This document shows positions 25,366-32,234 of a stretch of 64,000 bases of DNA, piece after piece (position 1 is the stretch's first letter; each line of letters starts with the position of its first letter). The notes under the pieces are model-generated. The model saw nothing but the letters and a program-made list of their open reading frames with translations. It had not been told where the DNA came from and did no database searches. The position numbers were made by a program, and so were the translations under genes. The DNA comes from SB11 sp943370295 (lineage in GTDB: Bacteria > Bacteroidota > Bacteroidia > UBA8524). The stretch spans positions 24,896 through 88,895 of the forward strand of contig CALRQL020000015.1 of assembly GCA_943370295.1 (NCBI GenBank), given 5' to 3'.

Positions 25366-25386
25366 ATACAAGCAACCTTTCAATAC

Positions 25387-25425
25387 AATCCCCGAATGGT
25401 TTCCCTACTATTCGGGGATTTTTTG
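25387..25425 (+). terminator. Terminator, module copy D, closing the cassette cluster
   Basis: Perfect stem AATCCCCGAA / TTCGGGGATT around TGGTTTCCCTACTA, followed by TTTTTT. This copy lacks the promoter part and marks the end of the cluster. Confidence 0.8.
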
Positions 25426-25463
25426 TTCTTGGACGTTTTATTTGTTATCGCGTTCGTAAAATA

Positions 25464-25829
25464 TTACCCCGCCGCAAACGAAGTGCCGCAGCCGCAGGTA
25501 GTTGTAGCATTTGGGTTACTGAATGTAAAGCCTTTGTTATTCAGTCCGTCTTCCCAATCTACCTGCATACCTACCAAATACATTAAGTGGGCTTTGTTCA
25601 TCAGTATCTTAATACCGTTGGCCATGTACTCCGTATCACCTTCTTCCTTACTGTCAAAAGCCAACAGGTACGATAAGCCCGAACAGCCGCCGCCTTTTAC
25701 ACCAATACGCAATCCCTGCTCGTCAGAAATACTCAGCGTGTTTATCAGCTTTAATAATTCGGTACGCGCACCTTCAGTAAACGTAATGGGCGAAGGGGCA
25801 AGGGTTTTGGGTGCATCTACTACTTCCAT
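25464..25829 (-). CDS. IscA/ErpA/HesB-type iron-sulfur carrier
   Basis: A 121-residue A-type iron-sulfur carrier from the ATG at 25829. The three conserved cysteines are seen: Cys49 in GGGCSGLSY and Cys112/Cys114 in TTCGCGTSF. These proteins receive clusters from the scaffold and pass them to target enzymes. The length and strand pattern fit the family; IscA, ErpA and SufA cannot be told apart here. Longer in-frame ATGs up to 25880 add hydrophobic residues absent from the family. Confidence 0.93.
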   Translation of the reverse strand: MEVVDAPKTLAPSPITFTEGARTELLKLINTLSISDEQGLRIGVKGGGCSGLSYLLAFDSKEEGDTEYMANGIKILMNKAHLMYLVGMQVDWEDGLNNKGFTFSNPNATTTCGCGTSFAAG

Positions 25830-25898
25830 AATGGGTATGGTTTTATACTGCAAATATCGCAAAAACAAGGCCAATAGCACAGCCGTGTCAAATTGCCA

Positions 25899-26399
25899 TT
25901 ATTTGTAACGTTTAACGGTAACCAATTTATTAAACCCGGTAAACATAAGGTTTGCCTCGGCATGGTTGCTTAAAATATCCCTTATATCCACTGCCAAGGT
26001 GTACATGGCGGGTTTTTCTTCACACCCTTTGGGCTCACCCTTAGAAATACGGCAGCGCAAACGTACAGGGTAAGTTTTTAGCTCAATCTTACTTTGGTAT
26101 AACTTAAAATCATCCTTTTTGCAGTTGAAATAACTGCTGATGGTGATGAACAAAATGCTGTCTTTTTGCTCAGTATGCACAATGTTAAAATCCACAGCTC
26201 CTTCGTCAAGACCAAAAAGACTATCGCTTACAACAATTCGCTTCACAAATACAGTAAGGGTATCGGTTTGGTAGTTTACCAGCATTTTCAGCGTATCCGT
26301 GTGGGGCGAAAGAGGCTTTACGGCTACATTTTTCCCCGTTTTACAACTATAGATACTGATAGCGGCCAGCAAACCGATAATTACTACAACTACTCTCAT
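25899..26399 (-). CDS. Hypothetical lipoprotein
   Basis: A 166-residue protein with a short lipoprotein signal (MRVVVVIIGLLAAISIYSCK; Cys19 as the lipidation site). The mature part is a small beta-rich domain with two later cysteines (KCK-free strands around YFNCKKDDF and RLRC). No known family. It begins 23 bases after the stop of the secreted serine protease gene on the same strand and could share its transcript. Probably anchored in the periplasmic face of a membrane or exposed on the surface. Confidence 0.75.
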   Translation of the reverse strand: MRVVVVIIGLLAAISIYSCKTGKNVAVKPLSPHTDTLKMLVNYQTDTLTVFVKRIVVSDSLFGLDEGAVDFNIVHTEQKDSILFITISSYFNCKKDDFKLYQSKIELKTYPVRLRCRISKGEPKGCEEKPAMYTLAVDIRDILSNHAEANLMFTGFNKLVTVKRYK

Positions 26400-26422
26400 T
26401 ATTCCTGTTACTCTTTATCCTG

Positions 26423-28072
26423 TTATTGTTTAATAAACCTGCCCGTATAGGTAGTGTTGCCATTGTTGACACTCACTATATAAACGCCGGCAGGCAGTGT
26501 TTCTATATCTAACCAACCGTTTTGCAAGGCAATAGTTTGTAATTGTTGCCCCAAAACGGTAGTAATGGTTGCATTGTCAAACTCACCGCCGCTAATGCGC
26601 AGCCAATTGTTGGCAGGATTGGGATACAGTGTCAGTTTATCTTTTTCAACGGTTTCGCCTACACTTTCGGGGTATAAGTATGCCCCGCTTACGCTGGTAG
26701 CTCCTGTATTGGTCGAGTCAAGCCAATCTTTCAAACGGCTGCGCGGTGTTGAGCCGTTTTTGTCCCAATGCCAATCCAACCGGCCGTAAAAATCAGTACC
26801 GTTCAACTTAGTACAAGATGCACTTCCGCCCGTAAGGGTTCCAATCAGATACCCTTTTTTATTAAATAATGCTGAACCCGATGAGCCGGGTTCGGTAACT
26901 CCATGACCGTTGGCCGTGGCCGACCATAGCACTTCCCAATGGGTATTATCGGGCGAAGTAGGATAGGGTGCCCCTTTTTTCAGCGGCCATGTAGAGGTAG
27001 ATATTTTTTTGATATCGTATTTAGGGTGATGGATGCTTACTGCGCTATCGGTATAATCTTCGGTAGTATCTAAACTCCAACCTGAATAATACACTCCGTA
27101 GCTTGGGGGGATGGGTTGGGTAAGCTCAAGCAACAAAAAGTCGCTCCCCAATTCACCGCCTTTGTCTTCTGTATGAGCCAGCACCTTTGAGCCCATAATT
27201 TTATTATCAGCAAGGTTGCCTTCGCTCATGGGATTTGCACACGAGGGGGCTTGGTAGTTAAACGTAAACAGCCAGTATTTAAACATGGTATCGTTGCTTA
27301 AACTATCATTAAAACCTAAACCGCAGTGCATGGCCGTTAACAAATACGGTTTAATTTTTTGCGAGGTATTGTTTACCATCGTTCCGGTACACCATTGGGT
27401 ATTAAAATCAGTATAACTTAAAATGCGCACCACCGAATTGCGTTGGTTTCTCCAGTTATCACCTTCGCTGCAATTTACATTTACATTACAGCTTGATGCA
27501 TCACCAAAGCCATCGGTTTGGGTTTCGTTGGGGTCGGTATATCGGTAAATGTAGCAAAGCCTTTCAATTATTAAATGTGCAGTATTGCTGGTTCCGTTAG
27601 GCACAAAATACTCAATCACTGCTTCTTGCCCTGCAACGGGAGTGGTAGAAATAATGTTTTGGGTAGAAAAATCAGCCGTTTTGTATGTGTTTTTTGCTGC
27701 CGGTGTATTATTACCATAAACAATTAGCGATGCGCCATTGGGCATATTTTCCATCTTACCCAGCAGGGTAATGGCTTTTGCTCCGTCAAGCTTCACTTTT
27801 AACCGCCAAACAGAACCTTTATCGGTTGTAATCCACTCACCCGAGTTGTAGGGGGTTAGGTTTACAGCTAATAATCGACCCACGTTCTCAGGGTGGTAAG
27901 GCTTTTTATGGCTGTTATCTTCGGCATACATTTGCTCGGCATCCAACCCATTTATGGTATGCAAGGCGTTTGGGGCAATGGCAGGCAAGCCGTTTTGTTG
28001 CCCTTGTGCAGTTAAAGCAAGGCCAAAGGCCATTACTAATGCAGTATATTTTGGTAACGATTTAATACCCAT
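26423..28072 (-). CDS. Secreted trypsin-like serine protease with T9SS sorting domain
   Basis: A 549-residue exported protein. A signal peptide (1-25) and a beta-rich propeptide-like region (30-195) precede an S1-type protease domain (about 200-445) in the style of lysyl endopeptidase. Visible parts are WCTGTMVNN, His249 in LLTAMHCG, Asp311 in LGSDFLLLEL and Ser398 in TEPGSSGSALF. Six or more cysteines may form disulfides. The C-terminus (about 475-549) is a type A sorting domain (LYPNPANNWLRISG, then LPAGVYIVSVNNG). Its start overlaps the end of the M28 peptidase gene by 11 bases, so two extracellular peptidases are made together. Confidence 0.9.
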   Translation of the reverse strand: MGIKSLPKYTALVMAFGLALTAQGQQNGLPAIAPNALHTINGLDAEQMYAEDNSHKKPYHPENVGRLLAVNLTPYNSGEWITTDKGSVWRLKVKLDGAKAITLLGKMENMPNGASLIVYGNNTPAAKNTYKTADFSTQNIISTTPVAGQEAVIEYFVPNGTSNTAHLIIERLCYIYRYTDPNETQTDGFGDASSCNVNVNCSEGDNWRNQRNSVVRILSYTDFNTQWCTGTMVNNTSQKIKPYLLTAMHCGLGFNDSLSNDTMFKYWLFTFNYQAPSCANPMSEGNLADNKIMGSKVLAHTEDKGGELGSDFLLLELTQPIPPSYGVYYSGWSLDTTEDYTDSAVSIHHPKYDIKKISTSTWPLKKGAPYPTSPDNTHWEVLWSATANGHGVTEPGSSGSALFNKKGYLIGTLTGGSASCTKLNGTDFYGRLDWHWDKNGSTPRSRLKDWLDSTNTGATSVSGAYLYPESVGETVEKDKLTLYPNPANNWLRISGGEFDNATITTVLGQQLQTIALQNGWLDIETLPAGVYIVSVNNGNTTYTGRFIKQ

Positions 28073-29444
28073 ATTGTGTTAGTAAATACATAAACGCAGC
28101 AATGGATGCTGCACCTAATTCAAGTTCTCTTTTATTGACGTTCTCAAAGCGGTCGGTGTTGGCATGGTGGAAATCAAAATATCGTTGAGAGTCAGGTACA
28201 AACCCTGCCAGCAAAATACCTTTTTGTGATTTTTTAAGGGGACTGATGTCTGCTCCGCCGCCACCGTTGGCAAAATCATGCAGACCGTAAGGCTCAAACA
28301 ATTTCACCCATTGGCGCACCAACTCTATCTTGCCCGAATCTCCCTCTAAATGAAAACCGCGGGGAGTGAAACCGCCTCGGTCGCTTTCAATCGCTGCAAT
28401 ATGTTTTTCTTGCAAACTATCCGCTTGGCGGGCATATTGCAAGGCTCCCTTTAACCCGTTTTCTTCGTTCATAAATAATACAGCACGTATGGTACGTTTA
28501 GGACGTATGCCCAACGCTTTAAATATCCTTACAGCCTCTATCGAGTGTACACAACCTGCACCGTCATCGTGTGCGCCTTCACCGTTATCCCACGCATCCA
28601 AGTGGCCGCCTGCAATCACATACTCTTGCGGAAACTCTGTACCGCGTATTTCTCCTACTACGTTGTACGAAAGAACATCGGGCAAGGTTTCACACGTTTG
28701 GCGGAAATAAAACTGCAATTCGGGCTCGCTTTGCAGCAACAGGCTTAGTTTATCAGCATCCTCGGTGCTAATGGCCGCCGCGGGTATTTTCTGCACACTG
28801 TCATCATACACCAACGTACCAGTGTGCGGATGCTTATCTTGTGATAAATTCATCGAGCGGACAATAACACCCACCGCACCGTGTTTGGCAGCTTCTTTGG
28901 CACCCCAAACCCGTTGATCGACACAACTGCCATAAGCAGCAAACGTATATATTTTACGTGCATCCATAGGGCGACTGTAAAACACAATTTTACCTTCTAC
29001 CTTCTCACGCCCCAGTTTTTCAACCTCTTCAATGCTTTTTACTTCGATTACTTGGGCTTTAATCCCTTTTTTGCCCGTTCCTATACTACCTCCTAAGGCA
29101 CAAATGTTAACCTTCTCTTTTACGCGCTTACCAATAATTTTTGCTTCTTCAGCATCACCACGCACCCAATGGGGCACCATACAAGGTTGCAAAAACACGG
29201 TATCAAACCCTAAATCGTTCATGGTTTTATAGCCCCACTCAACAGCTTTTTGTGCATTTGCCGAGCCGCTTACACGTCCCGGTGCGGTTTTGCACAACTC
29301 GCCAAGCATGGGGTAAGCTTTGCCACGCAACAGGGCTTCATCAAACATACGGCGTATAATAGCACTATCAGAGTTGGGGTTTTGGGCTAAGAGGCAAAAG
29401 GGTATTGCAAGCAGCCAGTAAATAGCAAGTAATTGTTTCTTCAT
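28062..29444 (-). CDS. Secreted M28-family metallopeptidase
   Basis: A 460-residue exported aminopeptidase/carboxypeptidase-Q-like protein from the ATG at 29444 (signal MKKQLLAIYWLLAIPFCLLA). A protease-associated domain insert (about 120-230) precedes the catalytic part. The di-zinc ligands are seen in order: GGHLDAWD (His, Asp), HDDGAGC (bridging Asp), MNEENG (catalytic Glu pair), ESDRGG (Asp) and DFHHANTD (His). It lacks a T9SS tail, so it should be periplasmic or lipid-free secreted. It is co-transcribed with the serine protease downstream. Confidence 0.92.
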   Translation of the reverse strand: MKKQLLAIYWLLAIPFCLLAQNPNSDSAIIRRMFDEALLRGKAYPMLGELCKTAPGRVSGSANAQKAVEWGYKTMNDLGFDTVFLQPCMVPHWVRGDAEEAKIIGKRVKEKVNICALGGSIGTGKKGIKAQVIEVKSIEEVEKLGREKVEGKIVFYSRPMDARKIYTFAAYGSCVDQRVWGAKEAAKHGAVGVIVRSMNLSQDKHPHTGTLVYDDSVQKIPAAAISTEDADKLSLLLQSEPELQFYFRQTCETLPDVLSYNVVGEIRGTEFPQEYVIAGGHLDAWDNGEGAHDDGAGCVHSIEAVRIFKALGIRPKRTIRAVLFMNEENGLKGALQYARQADSLQEKHIAAIESDRGGFTPRGFHLEGDSGKIELVRQWVKLFEPYGLHDFANGGGGADISPLKKSQKGILLAGFVPDSQRYFDFHHANTDRFENVNKRELELGAASIAAFMYLLTQYGY

Positions 29445-29606
29445 TCGGTGTATCTCCAAATTAACACTAAAAAAACAAGAAGTTAAAATTTGAGTGTGTA
29501 GGACTTGTCACAAAACGCCTGCGCATCCGTCTTCAATTACTAATCACCCAACTCTAAACAATAAATTCTAACATTGTAAATACTAACAACCATTACCTCC
29601 TTTGAA

Positions 29607-30089
29607 ATGATAAACGATACCCCTTTGTGGAAACGGCTAATGGCTCATGACCTTGATAATCCCGGCGCAAAATTTCCTTTTAGTGCACGGCTGGCAAGGG
29701 AAAACGGTTGGGAGTTGCCCTTTGCACTTGATGCCATACACGAGTATAAAAAATTTATGTTTTTGCTGTGTGTAAGTGATAAACCCCTTACGCCAAGCGA
29801 TGAAATTGACCAGGTATGGCACCTGCACCTGCTATACACCCGTGAGTATTGGGAGATTTTTTGCCCGCAAGTGTTGCAAAAAACCATACACCATACCCCT
29901 ACCGAAGGCGGTGCTGCCGAAGGTGAAAAGTTTACCGACTGGTACGAACAAACGTTTATCGAGTATGAGAAGTATTTTGGCAAAAAGCCGCCTGAACACC
30001 TATGGCCGCCTGCAAAAATTCGCTTTAAACAAATTAATTTTACACGAGTAAACAGAAATAGGTTTTGGCTATTGAAAAAACCTAAATAA
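29607..30089 (+). CDS. Glycine-rich-domain-like protein (GRDP, DUF1399 type)
   Basis: A 160-residue soluble protein with the GRDP core: FMFLLCVSDKPLTPSDEIDQ followed by VWHLHLLYTREYWEIF, where the D-x-x-W-H-x-H pattern is conserved in plant and bacterial glycine-rich-domain proteins, and a second W-Y-E-x-T element (WYEQTFIEYEKYFG). Function is unknown; the two His residues of WHLHL could be a metal site. The gene is 8 bases ahead of a second gene with a Cys/Gly-rich tail, a pairing that I recall as recurrent in bacteria. Confidence 0.75.
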   Translation: MINDTPLWKRLMAHDLDNPGAKFPFSARLARENGWELPFALDAIHEYKKFMFLLCVSDKPLTPSDEIDQVWHLHLLYTREYWEIFCPQVLQKTIHHTPTEGGAAEGEKFTDWYEQTFIEYEKYFGKKPPEHLWPPAKIRFKQINFTRVNRNRFWLLKKPK

Positions 30090-30097
30090 TTGTAAAC

Positions 30098-30844
30098 ATG
30101 GAGTTACTGAAAACCCTTACCCCTGCAGAAACCTATTTTTTAGTCCACAAGGCCGAAATGAGCCAAAAACAGTTTTTGCGCTTCACCTTGATGGATTTGA
30201 TATTGAAGGGTGTACTTAATATAGTTGAGATTGAAAAAGACAATGTAAACTACACCTACGTGCAGGCCGGTGCTAATTTTAACACATACACGCACCAACC
30301 TTACGAAGAAAGCTTTTTGCGGGCCTGTAAGTTTGATGAAGGGTATCAAACATCTTTCAAAAACTATATTACTATCATTATGCCCCTTACCAAACGGTAT
30401 AAACGCCAAATAGCTCAAACGCCACACATGGGGGGCTTTTTTTACCGCACATGGCTGCAACGCAACTTAACAGGCGGCTATAGCTATACAAACGTTGGTG
30501 CACAAACGGCCACTATACTAAGTGATTTGCTAAAAAAAGCGAATGAAGAATATCGCATTGAAGGGAAGGATGCGGAAACGAAAAAACTCTTAGGCAATAA
30601 CATCATACTACTTAATGATTTTAATAGTAATGATTTAAAGGTGTTTGACGAGGAGATGAAACGTAAAGAAACAGTAAGCACTATAACCGGCGGCGATACG
30701 GGTATTGGATGGTGGTATTTTGACAGCGGGGTGAATAACGGTTTTGATGCTGATTATGGCAGTGTTTCTGATTCGTCGGGAGATTCAGGTGGGGATGGTG
30801 ATTCAGGATGCAGTGGTTGCGGAGGTTGTGGGGGTGGTGATTAA
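30098..30844 (+). CDS. Hypothetical protein with Gly/Ser/Cys-rich tail (TIGR04222-like)
   Basis: A 248-residue protein, helical for about 200 residues, with an opening LTPAETYFLVHKAEMSQKQF like the N-terminal TIGR04222 region of bacterial proteins paired with GRDP genes. The last 35 residues are extremely rich in Gly, Ser, Asp and Cys (ending DSGCSGCGGCGGGD). Many relatives are multi-spanning membrane proteins; here I see no convincing membrane segment, so this may be a soluble version. The tail resembles short metal-binding or surface-sorted tails. Paired with the GRDP gene at an 8-base gap. Confidence 0.65.
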   Translation: MELLKTLTPAETYFLVHKAEMSQKQFLRFTLMDLILKGVLNIVEIEKDNVNYTYVQAGANFNTYTHQPYEESFLRACKFDEGYQTSFKNYITIIMPLTKRYKRQIAQTPHMGGFFYRTWLQRNLTGGYSYTNVGAQTATILSDLLKKANEEYRIEGKDAETKKLLGNNIILLNDFNSNDLKVFDEEMKRKETVSTITGGDTGIGWWYFDSGVNNGFDADYGSVSDSSGDSGGDGDSGCSGCGGCGGGD

Positions 30845-30850
30845 CCGTTG

Positions 30851-31675
30851 TTAATTACCCGAAGGTTTTGTTGGAGTGGTTTTTACCGATGGACACAGGT
30901 ATAGTTTCACATCGTCGATAAAATAGTATGCTAAGTGACTAACGCCTGTACTTTCCTCATCATACTCAATAGCCACGTCGTCATCAGTTATTACTGGTGT
31001 TCCTTCAGGCGTTAAAGCGGGCTTTTCCTTCATCTCCTCAATAATAGTTTCGGCATGATTGAAGAAATTACCCAGCGTAAGGTACCTGTACGCCGAATCG
31101 GCCAGAAACCCTAACTCAATACGCATCCACTGGGTAGTATTTTTCACCACTTGCGATACATTTACCTGCGGTTTCTTAAAAATAGGCGTGCAACTGGTGT
31201 TTTCAGGACTTCCGGTAGTAAACAACGCACCTATATTATTGGTTGCATACAAACTGTTTGCTCCTAACGCCACATAAAACTCTAAACAATACATATTACC
31301 GGGGGTTAATGGCTGCGTAAGCTCCACACTCAGGTATTCGTGCCACTCATTAGGCTGGCAGCCCCCATCGGGCGAGTAATTAATAAACCCTACCATCACA
31401 CTGCCCGAATGCGGTATCATAAATCCCTCACCTGTATTAGGCGTGCGTGCCCAGCAATCGCTATCTGCGTAATTGCTCATCACATCAGTAGTAGTGGCTA
31501 TGGGTGTAAACCAATCGTATAGGTAATCGTTAATGTTTCCATCGTCAACCAACCAACTGCATGGAAACTCCTTAATTGTATTGGTCTCAAAATCACCGTT
31601 TGGCACTAAGTTCACCTGCGCCCTATTTAATTGGGGTGTTAGAATAAAAACAGCAAGTAATACACGGATTATCAA
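30851..31675 (-). CDS. Secreted hypothetical protein with jelly-roll-like opening
   Basis: A 274-residue exported protein (signal peptide 1-19, ending NRAQ). The mature start NLVPNGDFETN is the opening often seen in Bacteroidota surface proteins with carbohydrate-binding-like jelly rolls and in the N-terminal part of OmpA-like proteins. Several cysteines (CSW, CWARTP, CQPNEW, CLEF, CTPIF) may form disulfides. There is no T9SS sorting domain and no OmpA domain, so it may be a shortened relative. It is convergent with the TIGR04222-like gene (6 bases between stops). Confidence 0.7.
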   Translation of the reverse strand: MIIRVLLAVFILTPQLNRAQVNLVPNGDFETNTIKEFPCSWLVDDGNINDYLYDWFTPIATTTDVMSNYADSDCWARTPNTGEGFMIPHSGSVMVGFINYSPDGGCQPNEWHEYLSVELTQPLTPGNMYCLEFYVALGANSLYATNNIGALFTTGSPENTSCTPIFKKPQVNVSQVVKNTTQWMRIELGFLADSAYRYLTLGNFFNHAETIIEEMKEKPALTPEGTPVITDDDVAIEYDEESTGVSHLAYYFIDDVKLYLCPSVKTTPTKPSGN

Positions 31676-31819
31676 AAGAATTTCTTTTATGGTATAACGT
31701 AATTACTGTCCCCTGTTATTGTTAACAGTACAGGATATTTTATTTATACCCACCTAATTAACTACCTACAAGTTACAATTTTTATCCAAACAATCAAAGG
31801 AGGCTTATTTCATACAACA

Positions 31820-31950
31820 CCCCATCCTGTCTTTCTGAGCGATAGCGAAGAACCTTATAACAATTCTGTTAACAGAGCGGGATAAGATGCTTCCTTCGTC
31901 AGCATGACAGTGGGAAGTGCGCCAGCCATCCTGAGCCTGCCGAAGGGTGC
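31820..31950. repeat. Mosaic intergenic repeat, copy 1a
   Basis: About 130 bases containing CCATCCTGTCTTTCTGAGCG, ATAGCGAAGAACCTTATAAC, TTCCTTCGTCAGCATGACAG and CCATCCTGAGCCTGCCGAAG. It is repeated almost exactly at 32021-32155, and its modules recur in reverse at 57.3-57.6 and 62.3-62.6 kb. No coding potential is seen in the 559 bases between the two flanking genes apart from these repeats and a small hairpin TTCCCGC/GCGGGAA near 31988. Confidence 0.8.
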
Positions 31951-32020
31951 GCGTGCCATAGCCATCCACAACTCTTTAGGGTATAGATTCCCGCCTGCGC
32001 GGGAATGACGGAAAGCAATC

Positions 32021-32155
32021 AGCACCCATCCTGTCTTTCAGAGCGATAGCGAAGAACCTTATAACAATTGTGTTAACAGAGCGGGATAAGATGCTTCCTT
32101 CGTCAGCATTACAGTGGGAAGTGCGCCAGCCATCCTGAGCCTGCAGAAGGGTGCG
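32021..32155. repeat. Mosaic intergenic repeat, copy 1b
   Basis: Direct duplicate of the element at 31820-31950 with a few substitutions (for example CATTACAG for CATGACAG, TGCAGAAGG for TGCCGAAGG). It lies 80 bases before the alaS stop. Confidence 0.8.
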
Positions 32156-32234
32156 GCTGGAGTATGGCGGAAATGAATAAAATTTACGAAGCGTGAACTA
32201 TGCGATGCTGAAACACGTTCAGCATCACAATAGA

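Noticed and set aside
22814..25425. Repeated intergenic modules considered as a CRISPR array
   Set aside because: Only four copies, spaced by whole genes, containing terminator stems and promoter-like text; no regular spacers.
25396..25908. Plus-strand frame of 170 codons after the cassette cluster
   Set aside because: It lies over the IscA-type gene in antisense; the three-Cys signature on the minus strand decides the coding strand.
31676..32234. Possible RNA gene in the 559-base gap before alaS
   Set aside because: The gap is explained by two copies of a dispersed repeat; no tRNA, tmRNA or other known RNA fold recognised.
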